A stretch of 64,000 bases of DNA from contig NMRB01001253.1 of the NCBI GenBank assembly GCA_002633025.1, forward strand, positions 95,685 through 159,684. The letters run 5' to 3'. Positions 49,820 to 61,730 of this stretch are shown piece after piece. A program made the translations under genes and the position numbers. The notes below the pieces were generated by a model. It was not told the origin of the DNA and did not search any database. It saw only the letters and a list, made by a program, of their open reading frames with translations. The stretch comes from Notospermus geniculatus (lineage: Eukaryota > Nemertea > Pilidiophora > Heteronemertea > Lineidae). Numbering within the stretch: the first letter of the stretch is position 1; the number at the start of each line of letters is the position of its first letter.

Positions 49820-51799
49820 AAGTCACGTGAAGTAATTGCCTGGTCTGATTGGATGGCAAATTGAAGCGAGGCCTACGGCGAGCTTGCAGTCTGCTACAAA
49901 ATCAAACATATTTGATCACCGCAACCCACCGACGGCAAGGATTCCACAGCCACGAGGGATTTTGCCGCAATCTTGCCGGCGGTAATGCCGCAACATGTGA
50001 TTGATTGTGGCGGTGTTACTGCTCCTTTGCCTGCGGTCAGCCGGAGGTGATTGCCGCAACCTTACCGCAAGCCCGCCGCCGACCAAAATCGCAACAGTGG
50101 ATCGCCGCTTAAGTCAGTCGCGGCTCACTTTCGTTGTACCATGCATTCTTACTTCCCAACCAGTTCGAGATCGGAATTTACAAGTACAATCAACGTAACA
50201 GAATTTGACCCAGACCTCACACGAAATTTCAAATCTGCTGCTCCATCAAGGGCTGAGATAATTAGCAGCAAATATTGCCAGATATGCCAGACAGCGTTGA
50301 AAATAAGGGTCGCCTTGTGAACCATTTACCTTCTCTTGAAACATCTTAGCTCGTGGATGCCTCACAGCTTCGTGCTTCTCCATGCATGTCCCCCTCCTGT
50401 CACTCATCTGACAGAGAAGACTGTCATTTTTCGAAATCGCTACGAAAGTCCTACATTTCATGATCTTATGACAGACGACAGAACACGAAATACGTGACTT
50501 TTCTTCTCCCTGGCCCGAAGGGGTTGACCTTAAACTCCAACCCGTCACGATAATTTGGTAAACAACGTTGATCTCCGTGACTTTCATTCCGTGTCGAGAA
50601 GTATGGTCAGGTCGTATTAGTTGGCTTGTTTATACTGCATGAGATGCATCAGGTTTGACACAAGGTGGTTGCGAAGTCCTTCAGCCATATTCGTGAAAAC
50701 TCGGGCGGCCATCAGTGACGTCACAGCGATCATCCGCGACGACGGTAAAAATTATGGTCAAAGAATTTAACGTCTAGCGAATAATCGGATGTGAGCGTAC
50801 GTTCGGCGCAAGTCACGTGAAGTAATTGCCTGGTCTGATTGGATGGCAAATTGAAGCGAGGCCTACGGCGAGCTTGCAGTCTGCTACAAAATCAAACATA
50901 TTGGATCACCGCAACCCACCGACGGCAAGGATTCCACAGCCACGAGGGATTTTGCCGCAATCTTGCCGGCGGTAATGCCGCAACATGTGATCGACTGTGG
51001 CGGTGTTACTGCTCCTTTGCCTGCTGTAGGCCGGAGGTGATTGCCGCAACCTTACCGCAAGCCCGCCGCCGACCAAAATCGCAACAGTGGATCGCCGCTT
51101 AAGTCAGTCGCGGCTCACTTTCGTTGTACCATGCATTCTTACTTCCCAACCAGTTCGAGATCGGAATTTACAAGTACAATCATCGTAACAGAATTTGACC
51201 CAGACCTCACACGAAATTTCAAATCTGCTGCTCCATCAAGGGCTGAGATAACTAGCAGCAAATATTGCCAGATATGCCAGACAGCGTTGAAAATAAGGGC
51301 CGCCTTGTGAACCATTTACCTTCTTCTGAAACATCTTAGCTCGTGGATGCCTCACAGCTTCGTGCTTCTCCATGCATGTCCCCCTCCTGTCACTCATCTG
51401 ACAGAGAAGACTGTCATTTTTCGAAATCGCTACGAAAGTCGTACATTTCATGATCTTATGACAGAGGACAGAACACGAAATACGTGACTTTTCTTCTCCC
51501 TGGCCCGAAGGGGTTGACCTTAAACTCCAACCCCTCACGATAATTTGGTAAACAACGTTGATCTCCGTGACTTTCATTCCGTGTCGAGAAGTATGGTCAG
51601 GTCGTATTAGTTGGCTTGTTTATACTGCATGAGATGCATCAGGTTTGACACATGGTGGTTGCGAAGTCCTTCAGCCATATTCGTGAAAACTCAGGCGGCC
51701 ATCAGTGACGTCACAGCGATCATCCGCGACGACGGTAAAAATTATGGTAAAAGAATTTAACGCCTAGCGAATAATCGGATGTGAGCGTACGTTCGGCGC
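49820..51799. repeat. 990-bp tandem duplication, two high-identity copies
   Basis: AGTCACGTGAAGTAATTGCC starts at 49821 and again at 50811, and both copies end CGTACGTTCGGCGC. Only a handful of substitutions separate them. Each copy contains the same minus-strand 113-codon frame (50246-50587, 51236-51577), in which several substitutions change amino acids. I cannot assign it a family, and do not call it a gene. Confidence 0.92.
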
Positions 51800-52379
51800 C
51801 GACTAGAGCGTCGCGGAAAGTGAAAAACAATTAAAAGTAGGAATCTGAACTCCGACATGATGATGACAATGGTGATTTGTGTCCGCATGACCTGAAGAAG
51901 GATACAAATAAGCCGAGGTGAATATGCAAGGAGAGTGTTGTTTTGAGACTGACCGCAGACAAAGTGATGACGTAATTTGTCAATATTGCGTTTATTCGTG
52001 TGAAGTTGGAGTGATGAAACAGGAGCATTGATCGACCAATTGATCGAAATTTAGTCATCTGACTCAAACAAATACTCTATCTATGAATCGTTAGCTGTCA
52101 CATTAGTACCATGGCCCTTTCAAGAGCGGATATACTTCAGCACAATATATATGTACTGCGCGTTTAGAAAAAAAACTGACTTTTTCTAAGGATAATAGAA
52201 GTCTATGAGACCAAATTTATTACATGTATTTAAATATAAACCAACCCTGTTCTACGATGGCCCATAAAAAGACATTGAAAAATAACTTACTTTCTACATT
52301 TCTACTTTTCGAAGGTTTTTTTAACTTTCTTGGAGTTTCCTCGCGTGCTGCCATGCCACGAGATCATCGTCAGTCACCC
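51800..52379. other. No gene seen
   Basis: Short frames only; no repeat structure noticed. Confidence 0.35.
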
Positions 52380-52800
52380 ATGCATTCTTTCCAGCCGTAT
52401 GACTACGTCATATAGTTTTCATTTAAATTTTCGGAAATGCGTTTCAAAGCCGAAATGACCCCAGTAGTTAGCATATTTTTTCGTAATGGAACAACGAATA
52501 CTCAGAAATGAGACTTTTTATTTCGGGGTTAGAGGGTGAAAGGATTAATTATTTCAAAAACGCTTCGGCACGTTAGTAAAACTCAGTCTAAACTTTTCAT
52601 TCACTTTGAGAGATCCAATTTTAACCCTCACATTCCCGTGCGCAAAGGACTTCAATATTTCAAAATTCAAATTGTCCCTGCTCATTGAAACGTGAAGGGT
52701 AAACAACGACTCTGGTATCATTCGATGCAGAATCATGTCCTCTACAAAGGGACATAGCCAGTTTTGCAAAACTCCCCTCTGTGTTTATTTTATGATGATT
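52380..52800 (-). pseudogene. Decayed third member of the unknown family (member C)
   Basis: On minus, 52769-52554 reads FTLHVSMSRDNLNFEILKSF and continues to about 52400 with frame changes. It includes YWGHFGFETHF and a LNENY-like end, which correspond to YGSCWWYSGFEMHEI and SLNENYEVV of member A. At the DNA level TAGTTTTCATTTAAA and TTTCAAAGCCG are shared with 40200-40260. Stops and frameshifts make it a fragment. It covers only the C-terminal half of the family. Confidence 0.55.
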
Positions 52801-53354
52801 TTTTCGAGAGTCTATTTTTTTCTGTTACACCCGGCATATACGTACATTGTATATTGGAAGTGCAGGCCGAAAGGTTGTAAGTACGATGGATCTCATTGAG
52901 AGATTGTAGGAGCTTATTGTAGGAGCTTATAGGGAAAAAACTATTTTATACGACAAAACAATGTCAGAATACAGGGCACTCTCCGTAAACTTCCCTTTCT
53001 TGCCATAGGTCATGAACCCAGTATTCATGCCTTTGCACGCGCTTTCTTTTTCTTTACAAATAAAGATACATGCCGAATGCCTCGGTATCGGAATCGGAGT
53101 CGGACATCTTTATCAAAACATGCCTATCATGCCTATATGAAGCGTATCGATTTTGAAGGTATAAACGCCGCCCACGATTATACGCCCCAGTGGGTACAGC
53201 TTATATCTAACCTAATCTGTGCCGCTGCGGCTTGCCGTCGCGGGAAATCGCGGCGGTTTTTGCATGGCGACAAAACGCGGCAGTGGGTTCAGGCCTTTAC
53301 ACCGAACGCGATTGGAAACGCATTCGAAAAAAGCGCTATCCAAATGTACATGTA

Positions 53355-54376
53355 CACTCATGGCCAAAAGTAAATGGACAGCAGTTTATCTTGAATATCT
53401 CCAAACCAATGGGCTGAAGACAATTGAATCCGAAACAGCAGTTTATCTTGAATATCGCCAAACCAATGGGCTGAAGACAATTGAATCCGACATATGTAGT
53501 GGCAAATTTTCCTGGCTATCTAATGCTATCAGCGTCGAAAAAATCCGCTGAAAACCGCATTGGACAGAAGGAATTTTGTAAAGGCATGTTTTTTGCTACT
53601 TTTTTATTTGCAAGATTTCATTGAAAATTTTTATATCACTGTGTTCTACTCATCGAGGCCATTCATAAAATATCCTAAAATTTCAAATATTCCGCGTAGA
53701 AATGTGATTTTGGGGCACTTTTATCTAAATATTTTTGGCCACGCGTGCAACACCTTTGACACAGGCCTCTGCACTAATTGTGAGTTGTGGCGGTGAATGA
53801 AAACTAAGTATTGTCATTTCTCGCTCACAATGAATAAAGAAACCCAGTTGTGGCTGAAGGTCGCGTTTGTCATGCATCGTCAATTTCCATAATAACAGGC
53901 TGCGTCAGTTCAGTGGATTCCTACTGGTTGACCAATTCACACCCTGTTGGCACCCCGTCAATCCCACAAACTATTCAATGGCCATTGATTTTTATTTACC
54001 GGCATGACCATCGGGTTCAAGGGGCTCTGTCAAAGGTGTTGCAAGCATGGCCAACAAAATTTTGATAAAAGTGCCCCAAAATCACATTTCTACACGGAAT
54101 ATTTGAAATTTCAGGATATATTATCAAAGGCCTCGATGAGTAGAACACAGTGATATAAACATTTTGAATGAAATCCTGCGAATAAAAAAGTAGCAAAAAC
54201 ATACCTTTACAAAATTCCTTCTGTCAAATGCGGTTTTCAGCGGATTTTTTCGACGTTGATACCATTAGATAGCCAGGAAAATTTACTACTACATATGTCG
54301 GATACAATTTTCTCCACCCCATTGGTTTGGAGATATTCAAGATAAACTGCTGTCCATTTACTTTTGGCCATGAGTG
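53355..54376. mobile_element. TA-target fold-back element, 1.02 kb
   Basis: CACTCATGGCCAAAAGTAAA and its inverse end the element; TA on both sides (53353-53354, 54377-54378). The arms pair for about 350-410 bp around a loop of about 260 bp. The left arm has an extra tandem copy of about 60 bp (AGCAGTTTATCTTGAATAT unit at 53388 and 53445) that the right arm lacks. No transposase. Confidence 0.85.
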
Positions 54377-54494
54377 TACCTTTTAATTCCGTATTTGCTC
54401 TTCTGACAACAAGGTATGAACGATTGTATACAAACGTGGACGAAGCTTGCAACTACTCAGTCGCACGTCGACGACCGGTGTGGCTTCAACACTA

Positions 54495-54644
54495 GGGAGG
54501 TTTCGAAATCAAACGATAAACGTAAACGTTAACGACAACTTTATTTTTGTACCGAAAATGCAATACAAAATCTGGTTAATGTGTAGTATGAAAAATAACG
54601 TTGTCGTAAAAGTTTGGTTTATCGTTTGATTTCGAAACCTCCCC
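54495..54644. repeat. MITE with GGGAGGTTTCGAAATCAAAC ends
   Basis: Left GGGAGGTTTCGAAATCAAAC, inverted at the right end; pairing continues through GATAAAC and the ACGACAAC words. TSD unclear. Confidence 0.7.
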
Positions 54645-54930
54645 ATTATGCGACTGAACGTACCCATTGCCGGCGACCAAGTCGTGCAATAAGTTGGCAA
54701 CGGCTATATAGGTTCACGACGTGCCCGGGGAGTTGTAGCCAATCGAAGTTATTCATTTCGTCACATGATTTGATGGGCATGGTGTTTGAAAGTTATAATT
54801 GTCCTGTGCATGGGGGACTACTTGTCTGAAACCTCGGAACAATTGGCATACATGTAAGTAAGCATCGCACTGTTCTACGGGGCTTCGGCAATTGGAGGCG
54901 AGGTAGGCCTATCATATGCGAAGTTCTTAC

Positions 54931-55061
54931 TCGATTAGCAATCAATTCAACATGTATAAAATATTCTGAGACGTTTTTCTGATTATGCGGGCAATAAAGA
55001 CACGGCTGGAATTCAATGTTGGTTGGGGGATCACATCCGCCGCTATAGCACCAAAGTGGTC
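54931..55061 (-). CDS. Candidate cysteine-rich exon (partial, unknown gene)
   Basis: On minus, an open stretch between acceptor CATTTTCAG and donor GTAAGA, phase 1 in and phase 0 out. The encoded PLWCYSGGCDPPTN and FQPCLYCPHNQKNVSEYF are cysteine-rich and look extracellular. A second frame across the same stretch is also open, so the reading is not certain. No family recognised. Confidence 0.28.
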
Positions 55062-56760
55062 CTGAAAATGGATGACGGATTGACAAGCTAGCTCTGTGCC
55101 AATATTCTAACACGCACTAGTGACGCCTATTGGTCACCTTCTGAGAATCACGTGAACCGAAGCAGTATCGGAGGACGGGTAATAGACCTTTCCAACAAAT
55201 ATGGCGGTAACAGTGCTGACCATATGACGTCAGAAGCTACCATTATGTGGTCGCTGGCACGCTAAGCTGGTCACTGCATGCAGGTGTGGCCGGTGCTTTG
55301 AAAGTCCAGTTTCCAAATTCACATTTTTGGTGTCAAATGTATCACACGCGCCGATCATCCATTCATAAGTACTAACAGCGCTCGGTTTTTTTTGTCACTC
55401 TATTTGGTAGGGTAATCATGGTAATGGAAACAGGTCAGCTTTAACAGCTCGGAGACCATTGTACCAACCACTAAGGCCACGAAGGAAATCATCCAAGGTC
55501 GGCGGAGTTGGGGTACCATACATTCTTCAGGTACATGTATGTAGATTTTCCCGTATTTTAATATAAATCTATGTACTCCATTCCTACATGGCAGTGAATA
55601 GGCCTACAAAATAGGCCATCAGACGATAGATTTTTTTCATCCCTTTCACACTACGTGGTCAGCGCCCTTATGTTATTGCCTCATTGGCTACCCGAGCGCG
55701 TTCCTAGTTTTTCTACGACCAGGTACCAATCATCTTAGCATATTTATAGTATTCCAGAAAGAAGCATTAATCTACAATTTCGCGTCGTAAAAAGCGGGCA
55801 ATATTGAGACCTAATCCTCGCAGCGATAGTAGGATTACCGCCCCCGACTCTTTCACACGGCAAGAGGAACAAACGGCAGAATAGTTCTGACAATCAATTG
55901 CCCACTCCTCGCGTAAAGCAGACGACACAACAATCCTCCCGATGGCTTTCGTCAGGCGCAAGGCATGCCAATTCCGTGTGTGGATTTCAACAGGCACAAA
56001 GGTGACATTACCACCAACGCACGATAGAAGCTTCACAGTTTAATTACATGCCTTTCATGGCTACCTTATTGTTTATTTGATGTGACATGTGACATATTCC
56101 GATGTGGCAGAGGAACCTTTGGAACATTGTTGATATCCTTGTTAAACTTGTTGTGCTCTTAAAGGAGCGCGGTATGCGATATCTTACTGGTATTTTGACT
56201 CCCGACGTACAAGAAGCCACCTAGCGGCAGCAATATGAACGTTAAAAAAACATTACAAAATGTACGCAAGATATCGGGTTAATTCGCCGACAACGTAGTT
56301 AGTCCCTGGGGTTGGAGAGTGGCGCGCTCGGCGATGGTGGTTCCGGCTGTCGAGAAAAATTGGCAATACCGGGCTTCTTTAAAGTGTTGTGCCTTTTCGA
56401 AACATAATGACAACTTTGGAGGAACGATACTGCTTATCGTATTCTGCTGCCTTCTCTAGTAGAGTTTCAATTCGAAGATTTGGCGAGTTAAACAATCAAA
56501 ACACTGTTGGCATAAAAGCAATCACACTGCTCTTACAGCAGAAGCAGATGCAGTATAAGAGTACTAGCAACTGCAGTAACAGTATACCAGCAGCTGCAGG
56601 AATCTAAGCAGCAATTGAAGCAATTACCGAAGTAATAGCAATAACATTTTGCAGCTGTAGAAGCAGAAACGATATAAAAACAGTACATGTACATGTATTG
56701 TAAATGCTAGTCCTAATAAGCAACACCAAAAATAGATAACAGAAGAAACAACAAAAGCAA
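55062..56760. other. No confident gene; short dispersed repeats
   Basis: CACGCACTAGTGACGCCTATTG near 55110 recurs near 61290. A compact 89-codon minus frame (55767-56036, MKLLSCVGGNVTFVPVEI) has plausible codon use but no family match. Confidence 0.35.
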
Positions 56761-56762
56761 CG

Positions 56763-57070
56763 GCAGCTGTAACGTTGATACATGTAGCAGCAACTACAAC
56801 AAAAGCAACGGCAGCAGAAACGATGATAGCAGCAACTAAAACAAAAGCAACGGCAGCAGAAACGATGACAGCAGCAACTACAACAAGAGCAACGGCAGCA
56901 GAAACGATGATAGCAGCAACTAAAACAAAAGCAACGGCAGCAGAAACGATGATAGCAGCAACTAAAACAAAAGCAACGGCAGCAGTAACGTTGATATCAG
57001 CAACTACAACAAGAGCAACGGCAGCAGAAACGATGATAGCAGCAGCTACAACAAGAGCATCTTGGCTACC
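56763..57070 (+). repeat. 42-bp minisatellite, about seven units
   Basis: The unit AGCAGCAACTACAACAAAAG plus CAACGGCAGCAGAAACGATG repeats from about 56785 to 57055 with small changes. It keeps both strands open: Thr/Ala-rich on plus and Val/Ala-rich on minus. Those frames are side effects of a stop-free 42-bp (3 x 14) unit, not evidence of a gene. Confidence 0.9.
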
Positions 57071-57339
57071 AAGGGTTGTGACATCGCTCCGCCCTCCGAC
57101 TACGCTCGCACAAACCCTTGGCATCTTTCGCAGCCGTCACCTGTATTTCACAGGCTGTTCTGTTACCACCCCACCGTTCAAATATGCATTTGGTNTCAAT
57201 TGTCTAGCCCGCCCCCGCTCACAACTCCCTCACCCATTGATTGGTTCTAGCTGCCCATTATATTCAATGTGTGATGTACCTTCATCGCCTATGATCCCGT
57301 CATCAAACTTCCCCCGGCGTGAGCCATGCTGGAGAAGAC

Positions 57340-57887
57340 CCGGTACCGGTTACTGGTAGAACTAACTTTTATCTCGAGATAGACTTGAACCAAGAAGACA
57401 TTGACAACCGTATAAGGGTGCGTTTCTCTCGGAGAACTTTTGTAGTCGATTTTACAAATGATACGGACTTGATGAAAGCAGACATGAGTTTAATTGTACA
57501 ATCTGGAGGGATAATAGTAATGGTTTTCATGGCTCAGCTTATCAAAGGTAGGCCAGTTCATCTTTCTATAAGTCTTCTTTCGGCTGCATGCGTGTTATTT
57601 TATCTTTAAGTTCGTTTGACAATTCAGGAGTCGTGATCGGGGCAGCGCACGCATACAGTCTTGCTTCGGTGCGAATGCTTGACTGTCTTATAACTTTCTT
57701 AAGTGCTCAAGATATTGCTTCCAAGAATTGGGATGGTATGGCTGACAAGGCTTCAGTTAGAGTTGTTCATAATCCGTCATGTCAGTTGAAACAATTGGCA
57801 TTTACTTCATCCGAATTTGTTATTGTTAGACGTCTGGTGAACAATGTAAAAGGGAGAGCGAACAATACCATTTTCCGTCCGATCTGA
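57340..57887 (+). CDS. Possible two-exon gene of unknown function (3' part)
   Basis: Exon frame up to 57547 (FYLEIDLNQEDIDNRIRVRF, then VVDFTNDTDLMKADMSLIV, then GGIIVMVFMAQLIK) ends at AAAG/GTAGGC in phase 1. An 80-bp intron with a pyrimidine-rich end (ACAATTCAG) follows. The exon at 57628-57887 resumes in phase (VVIGAAHAYSLASVRMLDCL, then ASKNWDGMADKASVRVVHN) and stops at TGA. Matching phases over an ideal short intron argue for a real gene. The last 15 codons run into a tandem repeat, so the native C-terminus may be lost. Start not identified; no family recognised. Confidence 0.35.
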
Positions 57888-58145
57888 ATCGGATATTCCG
57901 TCCGATCACCTGTATCGGACACGAGCATAAATTAGGCCTACAGCCTGGTTCATGCGATTTTGCCGTCGTACATGCATGACCAATAACAAAGAAGGAGAGT
58001 GAACAATAGCATTTTCCGTCCGATCACCTGATTGGATAGATTGTCCTGGTTCATGCAATTCTGCCGTCGTACGACCAATAAAAATGGAAGCAGAACGAAC
58101 AATGGCATTTTCCATCCGATCAGCTGAATCGGACAGACTAGGCCA
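57850..58145. repeat. Irregular tandem repeat, GAACAATACCATTTTCCGTCC unit, three copies
   Basis: Units of roughly 115-145 bp share GAACAAT-GCATTTTCC, TCCGATCACCTG, CCTGGTTCATGC and TGCCGTCGTAC. Confidence 0.7.
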
Positions 58146-58538
58146 TTAACAGTCGTACTCCATCCGATATCGAGCATTTTATTACTGAATGCTATTGATC
58201 GCTCTCTGCGTTGTTATACAGGATGTAACAGAAAAAGTGTTTCTCTAACAATTGCGTTTCTATTGTTTACCTACATGTATTTTTCGCGCGACACTTTCTT
58301 TCGGCTACATGTACCTTGTAGATAAATTTCTGTGGGTCTATTTGGCGGGAGAATCAGATATAAAGAGAGATTTAGTAAATCCAAGGAAACGCGAACCGCT
58401 GCAAAACCGATCGATTCATGTACGATCTGATCATAGATCCAGGGTGACCACGATTCCTGCCACGCCGTTCTGAACGCCAGCCCAACAGGTTTTAAACAGA
58501 AGCAGTTATAAGGTCTGCATTGTGAGATGCACCATTTC

Positions 58539-58752
58539 CAGGCCCGGATTTAGAGGGGGGCACATGGGGCACGTGCCCCCCCCTCCCCCATTTTGTGAGG
58601 GGCAATTATTTTTTACTGCACTTTCTGGAAGATTCGTCTAGTATTTTCTAGTACTTCATGTCTGAGATGCTGGGAAATCGCATCTCAGAGCTTTGATTTT
58701 TCAAATTTAAGGGTTGTGCCTCCCCTAATTCGAAATCCTGGATCCGGCCCTG
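58539..58752. mobile_element. hAT-like MITE
   Basis: Ends CAGGCCCGGATTTAGAGG and, inverted, CAGGGCCGGATCCAGGATTT. The CAGGGCCGG terminus is characteristic of many hAT-derived elements. A shared ATTTC flanks the ends, but a full 8-bp duplication is not preserved. Confidence 0.6.
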
Positions 58753-59214
58753 ATTTCTGACTACATGTATGTGACAAAAAGTGAATCGGGTGTTAAAGTG
58801 CTGGACGGACAATTCCTCTTCCCCATCTGATGGTGCGACTTTGGAAGCAAGATTAGCAAGTGATTTTTAATGCAATAAGCCGTAACCATATTCCCAGACT
58901 TTCCATTTTTGCTTCACCGGATTGGCATCGTGCCCCAACGGAACGTCGACAGTGCACAAACGCCAAGAAGCCTTACAAGGGGTCTGTCAAGCACAGTCCT
59001 TTCCCGAGGTTTAGAAGTTTCATCCAGGGCCCTGGGTAGAGAGAAAATCAAGTCGTCGCGGTATGCGAGGCATGTTTTGACGACAGGGAACGGCCGTCAT
59101 GATGGATGATACAACAGCGATCGTGACAATGATAGCGTAGTCTCCAACACCAAAGCTTCCACAGACGACGGCTATCTGGGGCAATAGTTATTTTGCATTT
59201 TTGATATCTCCAAA

Positions 59215-59420
59215 TGACAGTTTCAGAATCCGCCGGGTGCCACTCTGGTACCCTTGAGCGTTTTGAGAAAATCCCGTTTCCATGGAAACCGAAGCCAAAC
59301 TTCGTGTACATGTATTTTGAAAATTCAAACGACCGTAAATTGCAAAAAATCCGAAAACGAACCCGGATTCACGCCATGCCCCTAACTTCATCACAGGTGG
59401 CAACTGACAACCTATACTAG
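59215..59420. repeat. Dispersed repeat, inverse of 61890-61970
   Basis: GAAGTTAGGGGCATGGCGTG, GGGTTCGTTTTCG and TTTGCAATTTACGGTCGTTT (on minus here) recur on plus at 61892-61960. Confidence 0.65.
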
Positions 59421-60130
59421 GGATTTTGGCTTAAATGTTGATGTTTAGTGCAGTTTACTTGCAATAGATGTCAGAGTTACATGTAAAGTCTCATGCTAAC
59501 TGATTGGTGTAATGGGCACATCAAAATGGCTATGGTGAGGCTGCCTGTAGTTGTAGGATCCCTTAAACGAGGCTTGTTCCCCAGCACATTATACGTTCAG
59601 TAAATAAGGGGTATCATCAAATCTCATGGAAATGAACGATTTATTTATTATTCAGAACAAAAGCACTAATTGCGAGAGTTGCAATAATATTGCTCAAAAG
59701 GGATAGCCGTATTTCACGGTGCAATTCGGGTAACTCTGCCCGTGATTCCTGGAAAAACATTGTCCCAATGTAATATAGCATAGCACAATTCATTCCCTTG
59801 GGTTTAATTGGGGTCTGTCACCTCCGGGACTAGCTTGGATGCGTCTGGCCGCTAATGGTAATGATAACATGGGTTAAAATGATTACGATTAGAGTACTAA
59901 CGTATGTTGATGGCGATAATAGGTTTTACTTCGATGATAATTAGGATTTATCACCAATTACTCCACGTAAGTAAAGCTTTTTTAGCTGTCCATTTATCAG
60001 TCTGTGAAAGAAATCACGTTGAGAAGCGTTTGTGAGAAATGTACCCAGGCTTGAACCCTTGAAGTACGGTGTGCTCAAAGTACGTGATCACGATACCCGA
60101 ACCAGAAGAATCTTCATCATCAAAGCTTCC
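59421..60130. other. No gene seen
   Basis: No exon, RNA gene or inverted repeat recognised. Confidence 0.35.
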
Positions 60131-60134
60131 GCGA

Positions 60135-60310
60135 GCTCCTTAGGAGCAGTCAACCGTGCTTACTGCCAAAAGACGGCAGCAAAGTTCTAGCGGACCAATA
60201 CAATAGAACATTCTACTGATTGGTGCTCAATCAACCATGAATGGATTCGCTAGGCATTGAATTGGGCCGTAGTGACACCTATTGGTCAACTGACTGACAG
60301 CTCCTATTCG
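60135..60310. repeat. Dispersed repeat, copy 1 (copy 2 at 62650-62830)
   Basis: GGCAGCAAAGTTCTAGCGGA, CCAATACAA, GATTGGTGCTCAATCAACC and GGGCCGTAGTGACACCTATT occur in the same order in both copies. Confidence 0.75.
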
Positions 60311-61730
60311 CTTGATGGTCCTTCTTCTCGTCTAAATCGTCTTCAGCATTCGGCAGTATGAGAAGTCAGTAGACATCTAGACATCTAGACCGAAGTCTGC
60401 CACAGTGACCGAGAGATTTGTGGTCACTGTGATTCACTCTGGGTAGTCGAGTGCTATCTTTTCTTTAGTAAGGGGCAGGTCTGAGTATCCTATCACCGTG
60501 CATTCGTCATCGGACATGGACGGGGCAAAAGTCAGTCAACGTGTACGTCCGCAGATCCTACGGCGTCAACTCTTTGAATAGCTCCCGGGACATGCTAAAG
60601 CAAATACTGGACGGTTTGCAGTTTGCCTTTCAAAGCACTCTTGCGGGAGATACACCCACGATGGTCAGAGGAATCGACGCCAGTTTAATTGATCGATAAT
60701 TATAGTACGGGAGGCTTTTATTTGACCGGGTGCAGCCGATGTATTGCAGTGATTTATCCATTGTCACTGATGTCATTTGCATTCCAAGTGCACATCAAGC
60801 AAAGGAAACATTAGAGTCTTACCATTCGGTGTCGACGAATTCATGTCGTTGACAATGACGTCATAGGGAGAGCAAACGGCTTTTCCTTTATCACCTGTAG
60901 GAAATGCTGGTTGATTGTTTCGCATTGACCTACAATGTTACCGAGAGAATTTTCCGGGAGACGGGAAACGGGGACAAGTTTCACTATGCATGAGAGTGCA
61001 TAGGAGGCAGAGAGGGCTCGAAACAGGGAAAAGTGAGACAGGAAGCCTGGGGTTGTTCAGCATACTGGTTTTGTGAGATACCTCCTTAGATCCATTTAAA
61101 TCTAAGAGAGGCAGAGAGGGTTCGAAGTAGGGAGAAATTAAACAGGAAACCCAGGGCTGGTAATGTGTTCTTGCCTGAAAAGCCCTGAGGATGTCAAGAG
61201 TTGTAGTCGCAATGATCATCCGTCGCTATGGACCCAAAATGCCCTGAAAGCAAATCACCGATTGGCTACCGTAGCTAGTTTGGAACTAATTCTAACACGC
61301 ACTAGTGACCCCTATTGGTCATCTGCTTAGAACTGCGTCAACCGAAGCAGTTTAGGAGCGCGGGTAAAACGGGGCAGTTCGAAATTGCATGGGAGTTTAC
61401 CTAGCATTGTTAACTACGTACATGTATTCGAAAAGCCTTTGAGTTGCATTTCCAAAGATTTTCCCTCGTCCTTGGCACAGAGCTGATGCGTGCGGGTGAA
61501 ATTTTGTCAATCATTGCAATAGCTTCTATACAGATGTGTTTTTCAATGCTTAACAACGGAAAAAAGGTACGCGACAAAAATGATGCAGCATCCTTTGATG
61601 GTCTTGAAATGCGTGGGACGCTCAAGTAATCTGTCTAACCAGTTGATTGACACTTAGGCAATAAAAGCCACATTGCGGCTTGCGTACTGTTCCTGGTGAG
61701 GGCATACCCTCACGATAAATATGAAGTTAT
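60311..61730. other. No confident gene
   Basis: A frame at 60470-60698 and another at 61480-61566 have splice-like borders but no recognisable product. GAGGCAGAGAGGGTTCGAA-type words repeat near 61010 and 61110. Confidence 0.3.

Noticed and set aside
50246-51577. Two 113-codon minus frames in the 990-bp duplication as a duplicated gene
   Set aside because: No recognisable family, changes between copies are not biased to silent sites by eye, and no upstream exon is visible.
56624-57359. Long overlapping frames on both strands (166 and 194 codons)
   Set aside because: Both are read-through of a 42-bp minisatellite whose unit is a multiple of three.
60470-60700. Acceptor TTTTCTTTAG followed by an open 53-codon frame as an exon
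   Set aside because: An in-frame TAA sits at the exon start in the better frame, and no donor or family match was found.
61480-61566. Membrane-like exon (ILSIIAIASIQMCFSML)
   Set aside because: Borders are acceptable, but there is no second exon and such hydrophobic runs arise by chance in AT-rich DNA.
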